From the NCBI RefSeq assembly GCF_001592105.1, contig NZ_BCWE01000006.1, positions 1 through 64,000 on the forward strand: a stretch of DNA of 64,000 bases, read 5' to 3'. The DNA is from Desulfolucanica intricata. GTDB lineage: Bacteria > Bacillota > Desulfotomaculia > Desulfotomaculales > Desulfofarciminaceae. Below the pieces are notes generated by a model. It was not told where the DNA came from. It saw only the letters and a list, made by a program, of their open reading frames with translations, and did no database searches. Position 1 is the stretch's first letter, and each line of letters opens with the position of its first letter. The translations under genes were made by a program, and so were the position numbers. Shown here in pieces: positions 49,375-56,972 of the stretch.

Positions 49375-50592
49375 TTGAAGTTTATTATCCAAAAATTTGG
49401 CGGTACTTCATTAAGTACTGCAGAATTACGGGAACAGGTTGCCACAAAAGTAATTGGTGCTGTTCAGGAAGGATTTATTCCCGTGGTTGTTGTTTCAGCT
49501 ATGGGGCGCAGTGGAGAACCGTATTCTACTGATAGTTTACTTTCATTGGTATATGCGGTTAACCGGGAAATACCGGGGCGGGAATCGGATTTACTATTAT
49601 CCTGCGGAGAAATTATTTCCGGAATAATTATGGCCGCTACGATTAGAAAAAAAGGTTTTCCGGCAGTATTTCTTACCGGAGCCCAGGCTGGAATTATAAC
49701 GGATGATAATTATAATGACGCGCGGATTAAAAGAGTGGATCCGCAGGCGATCATTAAGTATGCCGGGGAAGGAAATATAGTGGTTGTGGCCGGCTTCCAG
49801 GGGGTATCTGAGAATGGAGAGATTACTACCCTGGGCCGCGGTGGTAGTGATACAACTGCGGCTGCGTTAGGTGTAGCTCTCGATGCAGGTTGGGTAGATA
49901 TTTATACAGATGTAGATGGTATAATGACAGCTGATCCCCGGATTGTTAATGATGCCAGGGCTTTGGAAAAGATTACTTATAACGAAATCTGTCAATTGGC
50001 CCATGAAGGTGCAAAAGTAATTCATCCCCGGGCTGTAGAAATTGCAATGCAAAAAAATATCCCTCTTCGAGTAAGATGTACCTTCAGTGATGCACCCGGT
50101 ACACTGGTTACAAATAATGGTGAAGTATATAAAGGTGCCATCGATATAACCCGGGATCGAATTATTACAGGTATTGCTCAAATTACCGGAATAACACAGC
50201 TGAAAATTAATTTATCGGAAGAGGAAACTTTAGGCTGGCATTTACGTATATTTAAGGGTTTGGCATTAGCAGGAATAAGTATTGATTTTATAAACGTCAG
50301 TCCTAATACAATCATTTTTACAGTAAAAGATGAATTAGCCCAAAAGGCTGTGGAGGTTTTAGAGAATTTGGGTCTAAGACCTGAAACTTTTCCGGGTTGT
50401 GTCAAAATAGCCGCAGTGGGTGCGGGTATGACCGGTGTACCCGGTGTTATGGCCGGTATTGTTGAGGCATTGACTAAAGAAGGGGTTTCCATACTGCAAT
50501 CAGCAGATTCCTATACTACAATATGGGTACTTGTGCAGCGCAAAGATATGGAGAAAGCAATCCGGGCCCTGCATCAGCAGTTTTTAAATTAA
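49375..50592 (+). CDS. dapG: Aspartate kinase (DapG-like)
   Basis: A 405-residue aspartokinase, first enzyme of the pathway to lysine and diaminopimelate. IIQKFGGTSLST is the kinase start motif, and GRGGSDTTAAALG and DVDGIMTADPR follow. Two ACT domains (about 265-400) would sense the feedback effector, which in the Bacillus DapG isozyme is diaminopimelate. The start is TTG 49375 with a modest TGGGGT site. It lies 19 bases after asd. Confidence 0.94.
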   Translation: MKFIIQKFGGTSLSTAELREQVATKVIGAVQEGFIPVVVVSAMGRSGEPYSTDSLLSLVYAVNREIPGRESDLLLSCGEIISGIIMAATIRKKGFPAVFLTGAQAGIITDDNYNDARIKRVDPQAIIKYAGEGNIVVVAGFQGVSENGEITTLGRGGSDTTAAALGVALDAGWVDIYTDVDGIMTADPRIVNDARALEKITYNEICQLAHEGAKVIHPRAVEIAMQKNIPLRVRCTFSDAPGTLVTNNGEVYKGAIDITRDRIITGIAQITGITQLKINLSEEETLGWHLRIFKGLALAGISIDFINVSPNTIIFTVKDELAQKAVEVLENLGLRPETFPGCVKIAAVGAGMTGVPGVMAGIVEALTKEGVSILQSADSYTTIWVLVQRKDMEKAIRALHQQFLN

Positions 50593-50640
50593 AGGAATAA
50601 ACTATGTTTATTCTGCAAAAATGAGAGGAAGGTGAATGTT

Positions 50641-51525
50641 GTGGCTGTTGACTTTGGGCGTATTCTAACGGCAATGGTAACCCCGTTTAATCAGGATTTA
50701 CAAGTTGATTTGAATTTAGCAAAAAATTTAGCCAGGCATTTGGTAAAATTGGGTAATGACGGTATAGTTGTTTCCGGGACTACAGGTGAATCCCCGACAA
50801 TTACAAAACAAGAAAAACTTGATTTATTCAAAGCAGTTGTTGAAGAAGTTGGCGGGCAGGCTACTGTTGTTGCCGGAACCGGAGGGAATAACACTGCTGA
50901 AAGTGTAGAGCTTACTAAAGAAGCTGAAAAGCTTGGTGTTGACGGTGTAATGCTGGTAGTTCCTTATTATAATAAACCCTCCCAGGAGGGATTGTATCAG
51001 CACTTTAAAGTCGTAGCAGAAAGTACTGACTTACCTGTGATTCTTTACAATATACCTGGACGTTCGGCTATAAATATGACTCCTGCTACCGTAGCCAGGC
51101 TGGCTGAAATTGATAACATAGTAGGTATAAAAGAGGCAGCCGGAAATATGGATCAAGTAGCTGAACTGAAGAGGTTGCTTCCTTCAGATTTTGCTATATA
51201 CAGTGGTGATGACTCTTTGACTTTGCCGATGCTTAGTGTAGGCTGTAAAGGAATAATAAGTGTAGCCGGGCATATAATCGCAGATAAAATTAAAGAAATG
51301 ATTAATGCATATACATCCGGTAACATTACCCTGGCAGCGGAACTTCATTTAAAGCTGTTCCCGGTTTTTAAAGGCATGTTTATTACCAGTAACCCGACAC
51401 CTGTTAAAACAGCACTAAATATGATTGGTGTGCAGGTGGGTGGAGTACGCTTACCCCTTGTTAATGCTACCGAGCAAGAAAAAGAGACGATTAAAAACTT
51501 GTTAAAAGAATTTAATCTAATATAA
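50641..51525 (+). CDS. dapA: 4-hydroxy-tetrahydrodipicolinate synthase
   Basis: A 294-residue TIM-barrel aldolase condensing pyruvate with aspartate semialdehyde. [22 protein letters not shown] (Tyr of the triad) and VGIKEAAGN (Schiff-base Lys) are intact. GTG 50641 is preferred to GTG 50632, since AGGAAGG overlaps spacing only suited to the former. It closes the operon with a strong terminator. Confidence 0.95.
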   Translation: MAVDFGRILTAMVTPFNQDLQVDLNLAKNLARHLVKLGNDGIVVSGTTGESPTITKQEKLDLFKAVVEEVGGQATVVAGTGGNNTAESVELTKEAEKLGVDGVMLVVPYYNKPSQEGLYQHFKVVAESTDLPVILYNIPGRSAINMTPATVARLAEIDNIVGIKEAAGNMDQVAELKRLLPSDFAIYSGDDSLTLPMLSVGCKGIISVAGHIIADKIKEMINAYTSGNITLAAELHLKLFPVFKGMFITSNPTPVKTALNMIGVQVGGVRLPLVNATEQEKETIKNLLKEFNLI

Positions 51526-51570
51526 AAAAGACCCCGGGGCTTTGAGTTTGCCCTGGGGGTTCTTTTTTTG
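51525..51570 (+). terminator. Terminator after dapA
   Basis: AGACCCCGGGGC pairs with GCCCTGGGGGTTCT (small mismatches) around TTTGAGTTT, followed by TTTTTTT. Confidence 0.8.
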
Positions 51571-51601
51571 CGGTAACATTTTTTAGTTATAATTCAGGCA
51601 C

Positions 51602-51630
51602 TTGTTAATTATATTAAAATCTATTATAAT
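51602..51630 (+). promoter_or_regulatory. SigA-type promoter for the RNase J gene
   Basis: TTGTTA and TATAAT are separated by 17 bases. The transcript would have an approximately 135-base leader, a length seen in other autoregulated RNase genes, though no structure is obvious. Confidence 0.7.
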
Positions 51631-51772
51631 ATGGATGAGATTTTTAGGGCGGCTTTCTAAATCCGGGTTAATTGCAATGTTTTCCCACCTTCTCCTAATT
51701 ACACTCACCAATTTTTGAAAAATTTTACGATGAAACTTAGCTTTAGATCAAATATTTTTAGGAGGTGTGGAA

Positions 51773-53437
51773 TTGGCACGTGATCTCAAATTGTCCCTAA
51801 TTCCCCTTGGAGGGTTGGGGGAGGTCGGTAAAAATATGATGGTGGTGAGATACGGGGAAAACTTGCTCGTAATTGACGCTGGATTAATGTTTCCGGAAGA
51901 AGATATGCTAGGTATTGATTTAGTTATTCCGGATATTACTTATCTGCTTGAGAACAAGGACTTGGTGCGCGGCATAGTGCTTACGCACGGACATGAGGAC
52001 CATATCGGAGCACTTCCTTATGTTTTGCGTAAAATTAATGTTCCGGTTTATGGTACGAAATTAACACTCGGTTTGCTGCAGGTTAAATTAAAGGAACAAA
52101 ACCTTATGAATGACGTTGTACTGCATACAGTAAAACCCCGAGATACAGTAAATATCGGGCCGTTTAAGGTTGAGTTTATACGAGTTTCCCATAGTATACC
52201 GGATGCTGTGTCTGTTGCTATTCAGACGCCCATTGGTACTATTGTGCATACAGGAGACTTTAAAATAGATCAGACTCCTATTGACGGTGAGGTAACGGAT
52301 TTTTATCGTTTTGCGCAATTAGGGGAAAAAGGAGTACTGGTTTTATTATCGGACAGTACCAATGTAGAGAGGCCCGGATATACGAAATCTGAGCGTACGG
52401 TAGGTAAATTTTTTGATGACACTTTTAGGACGGCTGAGGAAAGAATTATAGTAGCTACCTTCGCCTCAAATGTGCATAGGTTGCAGCAGGTAATCACCAA
52501 TGCACATAAATACGGCCGAAAAGTAGCTGTAGTTGGCCGAAGCATGGTAAATGTTGTTAATATTGCTTATGATTTGGGATATCTTTATGTCCCTGAAGGA
52601 ACTCTAATTGAGCTTGATGAAGCTAAAAAGCTACCTGGCGACCAGGTAGTAATTATGACAACCGGCAGTCAGGGAGAACCTATGTCAGCTTTAACCAGAA
52701 TGGCTATGGCCGATCATAGACAGGTTGAAATAATGCCTGGGGATACGATTATTATTTCTGCTACGCCTGTGCCGGGAAATGAAAAGTTGGTCGCGCGAAT
52801 TATTGATTTGCTTTTTAAACGAGGTGCCCATGTGTTTTATGAATCCTTCTCAGGCATTCATGCTTCGGGTCACCCCAGCCAGGAAGAACTGAAATTAATG
52901 TTTAATTTAACCCGTCCCAAGTTCTTTGTACCTGTTCATGGGGAATACCGGATGTTAGTTAAACATGCGGAATTAGCTCGTGGTATGGGTATTCCATCTG
53001 ACAGGATTTTTGTAGCTGAAAACGGGCAAATTCTTGAGTTTACCCGTAAACAGGGGAGAGTTGCGGGTCGGGTAACGGCAGGAAAAATTCTGGTTGACGG
53101 TTTGGGTGTAGGAGATGTTGGAAATATTGTTCTTCGTGATCGTAAGCAATTGTCCCAGGATGGTATATTAATTGTAGTAGTTACCATTAATCGTGAAACA
53201 GGTCTGGTTGTGGCCGGTCCTGATATAGTTTCAAGAGGGTTTGTGTATGTACGAGAATCTGAAAGTTTAATGGAAGATGCCAGGTCTAGGGTGAAAATTG
53301 CTCTGGACAAATGTTCCGAGCGTAATATTACAGAATGGGCTGCCATAAAATCACAAGTACGAGATGCTTTAGTGAAATTTTTATATGAAAGAACTAGGAG
53401 AAGGCCGATGATTTTGCCTATCATCATGGAAGTGTAA
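51773..53437 (+). CDS. rnj: Ribonuclease J
   Basis: A roughly 554-residue beta-CASP metallo-beta-lactamase RNase with 5'-3' exo- and endonuclease activity. The zinc motif is LTHGHEDHIGALPY, followed by SHSIPDAVSVAI, HTGDFKID, the beta-CASP region with SDSTNVERPG and GSQGEPMSALTRMA, and the FVPVHGEYRML motif; a C-terminal domain ends the protein. TTG 51773 is seven bases after GGAGG; GTG 51767 is too close to that site. Its location next to tepA and spoIIIE matches rnjB in B. subtilis. Confidence 0.94.
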   Translation: MARDLKLSLIPLGGLGEVGKNMMVVRYGENLLVIDAGLMFPEEDMLGIDLVIPDITYLLENKDLVRGIVLTHGHEDHIGALPYVLRKINVPVYGTKLTLGLLQVKLKEQNLMNDVVLHTVKPRDTVNIGPFKVEFIRVSHSIPDAVSVAIQTPIGTIVHTGDFKIDQTPIDGEVTDFYRFAQLGEKGVLVLLSDSTNVERPGYTKSERTVGKFFDDTFRTAEERIIVATFASNVHRLQQVITNAHKYGRKVAVVGRSMVNVVNIAYDLGYLYVPEGTLIELDEAKKLPGDQVVIMTTGSQGEPMSALTRMAMADHRQVEIMPGDTIIISATPVPGNEKLVARIIDLLFKRGAHVFYESFSGIHASGHPSQEELKLMFNLTRPKFFVPVHGEYRMLVKHAELARGMGIPSDRIFVAENGQILEFTRKQGRVAGRVTAGKILVDGLGVGDVGNIVLRDRKQLSQDGILIVVVTINRETGLVVAGPDIVSRGFVYVRESESLMEDARSRVKIALDKCSERNITEWAAIKSQVRDALVKFLYERTRRRPMILPIIMEV

Positions 53438-53458
53438 TATACCACCACTAAATCTCAA

Positions 53459-53500
53459 AGCCGGGAACCCTTGATATATGGGTTAGCCGGCTCTTCTATT
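53459..53500. terminator. Convergent terminator after the RNase J gene
   Basis: AGCCGGGAACCC pairs with GGGTTAGCCGGC-side sequence, giving GCCGG/CCGGC and CCC/GGG arms around TTGATATAT. It lies between converging transcription units and could serve both. Confidence 0.65.
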
Positions 53501-53518
53501 ATTATAGAAAATTTCCTA

Positions 53519-53641
53519 CTATGAAGGTGGGCGGTGATGACTTCCGGGATTACCATTTTTGAATGGTATCCGCTGCATCATTAAAAAGCCTGTAAGAATA
53601 AAGAACCCGGCCACAGCCGGGAAAGTAACCATAATGACCAC
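53519..53641 (-). CDS. Possible 40-residue single-span membrane peptide
   Basis: Below the usual ORF size limit, a GTG at 53641 follows GCGAGGC at seven bases and opens 40 codons: a hydrophobic helix (TFPAVAGFFILTGFLMM) followed by a polar tail ending HHRPPS. It lies 24 bases after the flavodoxin/ferredoxin gene on the same strand and stops before the shared terminator. Against it, a hairpin inside this ORF also looks like a terminator for that gene. It is unrecognised and unproven. Confidence 0.35.
   Translation of the reverse strand: MVIMVTFPAVAGFFILTGFLMMQRIPFKNGNPGSHHRPPS
53593..53621 (-). terminator. Candidate terminator after the flavodoxin/ferredoxin gene
   Basis: On the minus strand CCCGGC-TGTG-GCCGGG is followed by TTCTTTATTCTT. 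It lies within the possible 40-residue ORF, so the two interpretations compete. Confidence 0.5.
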
Positions 53642-53664
53642 AATATTGCCTCGCTAAAAATATT

Positions 53665-54483
53665 TTATAAAAATAATTCCGGTTCTCTTCGATTAGCAAA
53701 ATCAACTTCTAATTCATGTTTATGTCTTAAATAATCTTCATCATCAAAATATTTTGCCTGAGTAGGACATTTTTTAATACAGGCACCACATTTTATACAA
53801 ATTCCATTTAATTTAGATACATCTTCATAATCTATGGAACCCATAGGACAGACATCCGCACAAAGTTTGCAATCGATACAATTGCTATTTGTTTTAGGTG
53901 TAACCTTTCTAATATCAACTGGGATACCATCTTTATTTATTGGCATATAATACTTTCTATAAGGTTTATTCCCTTTTACAAATACGGTTTGAACATTATC
54001 TTCTTGGGTTATTTTATTATATATTCGATTAGCAAAATCACTTACTATAGCCATATCTTTTTCATCGGGTCTGTTTTTGGCAAGAGTTTTAGAAAATGAG
54101 TGTTCTCCTATAAACGCACACCCTGCAATAACTTTAAAACCGTTTAATTCAAGAATATCTTTTAATTCTATTAAGGCATCGTCATAGTTTCTGTTTCCAT
54201 AAACAACTACAGCAATTGCTATAGCACCATTACCTGCAATGGAATTTAAATATTTTAGTAATACATTTGGAACTCTTCCTGCATAGACCGGAACTCCTAT
54301 AATGACTATATCTTCTTCTGTAAAAGATATTGTTTCTTTTCTAACTGCCGGCAGAGTAAAATCAATATTATTAATAGTTATATCCTTATCAATATTCTCT
54401 GAAAATTTTTTTATGATACCGGATACTATTTTCTTAGTTGTACCTGTCGGGCTAAAATACATTGAATTTAATCTTTTATACAC
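53665..54483 (-). CDS. EFR1-type flavodoxin-ferredoxin fusion protein
   Basis: A 272-residue protein with an N-terminal flavodoxin-like domain (about 1-165; FMN loop SPTGTTKK, then GVPVYAGRVPN) and a C-terminal domain with two [4Fe-4S] motifs, CIDCKLCADVCP and CIKCGACIKKCP. Such EFR1-family proteins are common in anaerobes and are expected to shuttle electrons internally between FMN and clusters; partners are unknown. It starts with GTG 54483, eight bases after GAGGAGG. It is opposite in direction to its neighbours, interrupting the rnj-tepA neighbourhood found in Bacillus, which suggests later insertion. Confidence 0.85.
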   Translation of the reverse strand: MYKRLNSMYFSPTGTTKKIVSGIIKKFSENIDKDITINNIDFTLPAVRKETISFTEEDIVIIGVPVYAGRVPNVLLKYLNSIAGNGAIAIAVVVYGNRNYDDALIELKDILELNGFKVIAGCAFIGEHSFSKTLAKNRPDEKDMAIVSDFANRIYNKITQEDNVQTVFVKGNKPYRKYYMPINKDGIPVDIRKVTPKTNSNCIDCKLCADVCPMGSIDYEDVSKLNGICIKCGACIKKCPTQAKYFDDEDYLRHKHELEVDFANRREPELFL

Positions 54484-54655
54484 AATAAGAGCCTCCTCTA
54501 AAAAATAATATTTAGATTGTATTAACCTCCTTACTATCTAATTACCGCACCAATCCAATTATAGGCATTAGTTGGGTATAGGCAGCTTGTTATATAAAAT
54601 TGGTTAATTAATTGCAATAAATTATATTTTTTAATAATTAATTTATTTATTAAAT

Positions 54656-54920
54656 TCAAACTTTTTTACGACATAATTTTAGTTGAATTTTATTATTTTC
54701 ATAATCATTCTTTTTATTTTTTAAAGATCCTTCTTTGTTAATAAACATAAGTGATATTTTTATATTTTCTTTTTTCTTCTGCTTTCTATTTTCATCCTTC
54801 TCTTTATTAAGCCTCTTTATTAAGCCACCGGTTGTCCAGTAGTAACATATTGAAAGCTAACAGCACAATAAATATTACACCGGTTATCGCCTGTGTATTT
54901 TTTATTGTATTAAAAGCATA
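54656..54920 (-). pseudogene. Decayed small membrane-protein ORF, frameshifted by a 13-bp duplication
   Basis: Reading the minus strand from 54920, an open frame encodes a hydrophobic segment (ITGVIFIVLLAFNMLLLDN) and RWLNKE, then stops. The stop exists because a 13-bp block is duplicated. If one copy is removed, the frame continues for about 45 more residues of Lys/Asn-rich sequence to a TGA at 54656. No start codon with a ribosome binding site is present. It could be a remnant of a one-span membrane protein with a basic tail; chance openness of AT-rich DNA is the alternative. Confidence 0.3.
54800..54825. repeat. Perfect 13-bp tandem duplication
   Basis: CTCTTTATTAAGC occurs twice in immediate succession (54800-54812 and 54813-54825). 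Because 13 is not a multiple of three it shifts any frame crossing it. Confidence 0.9.
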
Positions 54921-54963
54921 CTAACACTAAATAAATTATTTTCATTTTTAAGGAGAGGATTAT

Positions 54964-55785
54964 ATGTCTTATGAAGAGTTAATTGGCCAAAATCCCGGAG
55001 TTTTTCCCTTCACACCGAACCAACCCGGAGTTAACCCGCCGCATCCTCCTGAGCATCAGCCGGATAATCCTGATCCTGCCAAAAAAGGTAAAAGAGTACA
55101 AGGTCGCAGTAAGGATACTATGAACACTGTAAAAGAATTAGGTTCTACTGACTTACCGGAAGTAAAAAGTAATATTCATTGTTTGACAATTGTCGGGCAG
55201 GTGGAAGGACACTTGGTGCTTCCTCCGCAAAATAAAACGACAAAATACGAACACATTATTCCTCAGTTAGTAGCTCTGGAGCAGAGTAAGGAAATCGAAG
55301 GAGTATTGATTATACTAAATACTGTGGGGGGCGATGTGGAAGCCGGCTTAGCAATCGCGGAGATGATTGCCGGATTATCTAAACCGACTGTTTCGGTTGT
55401 TTTGGGTGGAGGCCATTCCATCGGTGTACCGATTGCCACCAGTAGTTCCTATTCCTTTATAGCCGAGACAGCCAGTATGACAATTCATCCCATTAGGCTA
55501 AACGGTCTAGTAATTGGAGTTCCCCAAACGTACGAATATTTAGATAAGATGCAGGATAGAGTTGTGCGTTTTGTCACAGAGCATTCCCATTGTACGCAAG
55601 AAAAATTTAGAGAATTAATGTTTAGAACCGGAGAATTGGCCCGGGATATAGGGACGGTATTAATTGGTAAGGAAGCAGTAGATGTAGGTCTGATAGATGA
55701 AGTTGGCGGGTTAGGTAGAGCTGTTAGTAAACTTAATGAACTTATAGACGAATGGAAGCAAAGAGGAGAGGTGCCGCTGCAATGA
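54964..55785 (+). CDS. tepA: ClpP-fold translocation-enhancing protein TepA
   Basis: A 273-residue ClpP/crotonase-fold protease with a Pro-rich N-terminal extension (about 8-45). Segments [32 protein letters not shown] (Ser nucleophile position) and [10 protein letters not shown] (His) are conserved. In B. subtilis TepA is linked to protein secretion and lies between an RNase J gene, ylzJ and spoIIIE, exactly as here. The ATG follows AAGGAGAGG. Its stop overlaps the start of ylzJ. Confidence 0.92.
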   Translation: MSYEELIGQNPGVFPFTPNQPGVNPPHPPEHQPDNPDPAKKGKRVQGRSKDTMNTVKELGSTDLPEVKSNIHCLTIVGQVEGHLVLPPQNKTTKYEHIIPQLVALEQSKEIEGVLIILNTVGGDVEAGLAIAEMIAGLSKPTVSVVLGGGHSIGVPIATSSSYSFIAETASMTIHPIRLNGLVIGVPQTYEYLDKMQDRVVRFVTEHSHCTQEKFRELMFRTGELARDIGTVLIGKEAVDVGLIDEVGGLGRAVSKLNELIDEWKQRGEVPLQ

Positions 55786-55994
55786 TTTTATACACCCCTA
55801 TGCAGTTAGAATTAGTATTTGAAGGGTTGGAACCTCAACAGGAAACTGATTACCGGAAGGTATCTTATCAGGGGATACCATTATTAGTAAATTCCGCTGG
55901 GGAGGTGGTCCGAGTTTTAAGTACTGACCCGAATGATTTTATGCGCCCGGATATTTGCCCCGGGGCTAAAATAAATCAATGCATGTTCAAATAA
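55782..55994 (+). CDS. ylzJ: YlzJ-like small protein
   Basis: A 70-residue protein starting at ATG 55782 inside the tepA stop (ATGA overlap), with the ribosome binding site AGGAGAGG in tep[16 protein letters not shown] and [15 protein letters not shown] match YlzJ-like proteins, which accompany tepA in spore-forming Firmicutes. Function unknown. A longer frame from 55752 is out of register with that start signal. Confidence 0.85.
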   Translation: MILYTPMQLELVFEGLEPQQETDYRKVSYQGIPLLVNSAGEVVRVLSTDPNDFMRPDICPGAKINQCMFK

Positions 55995-56025
55995 AAAACC
56001 GGTTCTAAACGTTATTGCCCCGTGC

Positions 56026-56031
56026 TATAAT
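56026..56031 (+). promoter_or_regulatory. Extended -10 element directly before uppP
   Basis: TGCTATAAT is a perfect extended -10; the -35 is poor. Initiation about seven bases later would start the mRNA inside the GGGAGG ribosome binding site of uppP, giving a very short leader. Confidence 0.4.
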
Positions 56032-56050
56032 ACCTTGGGAGGTGTTTAGT

Positions 56051-56842
56051 CTGGAACTGACAGTTTTTCAAGCACTTATCTTAGGTATTGTGCAGGGGTT
56101 AGGTGAATTTTTGCCAATTTCCAGTTCAGCTCACCTGGTTTTAATTCCCTGGGCCTTTAATTGGCCTTATGCAGGGCTAACTTTTGATGTAGCTTTACAT
56201 ATGGGTACTCTTTTTGCTGTGGTGGCTTTTTTCTGGAAAGATTGGGTTTTATTGGCCTGGAATGGGTTAACACTGAAAAATAATAATGAGGGTAAACTTT
56301 TTTGGTATTTAGTGCTGGCTACTATTCCCGGTGCAGCGTTTGGTTGGTATTTTGAAGAGCAGGCTGAAACAATTTTCCGTACCCCTTTGTTAATTGGTAC
56401 AATGTTGATCGTAATGGGCGTTATCCTATTTATTGTAGATAAAACGGCAAGTAACTTAAAGAACATTGCACAGATTAGTTTACCTGACAGCATATGGATT
56501 GGGCTTTCCCAGGCATTTGCCATTATTCCGGGGGTTTCCCGCTCCGGAGTAACCATGACTATGGCGCGTTTCTTGGGAATGTCCAGGGAATCGGCGGCAA
56601 GATTTTCTTTTTTGCTATCTACTCCTATTATCTTTGGTGCCGGAGTAGTGCAGTTAAAAAACATTTCACCGGGAGATATTACTACAGCTTTTCTGGTGGG
56701 AGTAATATCATCTGCTATTGTTGGCTTCCTGTCAATTAAATTCCTATTGCAATACTTAGCAGAGCGTAGTTTCGCGCTTTTTGCCTGGTATCGATTTGTT
56801 GTCGGGGCAGCTGTAATATTTTTATCATTTATAAAAAGCTAA
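56051..56842 (+). CDS. uppP: Undecaprenyl-diphosphatase UppP (BacA family)
   Basis: A roughly 263-residue polytopic membrane phosphatase that recycles undecaprenyl phosphate. Family motifs are intact: LGIVQGLGEFLPISSSAHL (Glu of the active site) and IIPGVSRSGVTMTMARFLG (Ser/Arg). The start is unusual: homologues begin just before TVFQALILGIV, and the only codon there at a good distance (eight bases) from GGGAGG is CTG 56051. GTG 56042 overlaps the ribosome binding site, and a TTG at 56015 lies upstream of it. I annotate CTG with moderate confidence; the family is certain. Confidence 0.88.
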   Translation: MELTVFQALILGIVQGLGEFLPISSSAHLVLIPWAFNWPYAGLTFDVALHMGTLFAVVAFFWKDWVLLAWNGLTLKNNNEGKLFWYLVLATIPGAAFGWYFEEQAETIFRTPLLIGTMLIVMGVILFIVDKTASNLKNIAQISLPDSIWIGLSQAFAIIPGVSRSGVTMTMARFLGMSRESAARFSFLLSTPIIFGAGVVQLKNISPGDITTAFLVGVISSAIVGFLSIKFLLQYLAERSFALFAWYRFVVGAAVIFLSFIKS

Positions 56843-56850
56843 AAATTAAG

Positions 56851-56890
56851 AAACTCCTGAAATTAAGAAATTAATTCAGGGGTTTTTTTC
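56851..56890 (+). terminator. Terminator after uppP
   Basis: AAACTCCTGAA pairs with TTCAGGGGTTT around ATTAAGAAATTAA, followed by a TTTTTTT run. Confidence 0.8.
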
Positions 56891-56972
56891 TGTTTAAAAG
56901 GGAAATGGAAATATTTGTAGTATATGTTATTAAAAGGAGGTGTAAAAAATCGGCAAGTAGCCGGTTAACTAT

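Larger units (their letters stand above)
54484..54963. other. 480-bp AT-rich intergenic region
   Basis: No intact gene. It must carry the divergent promoters of the flavodoxin/ferredoxin gene and tepA, and it holds the decayed minus-strand ORF and a 13-bp tandem repeat described separately. The stretch 54590-54800 is extremely AT-rich. Confidence 0.7.

Noticed and set aside
52936-53448. 170-codon minus-strand ORF antisense to the RNase J gene
   Set aside because: It mirrors conserved rnj codons; Ser/Thr/Pro-rich translation is typical of antisense shadows.
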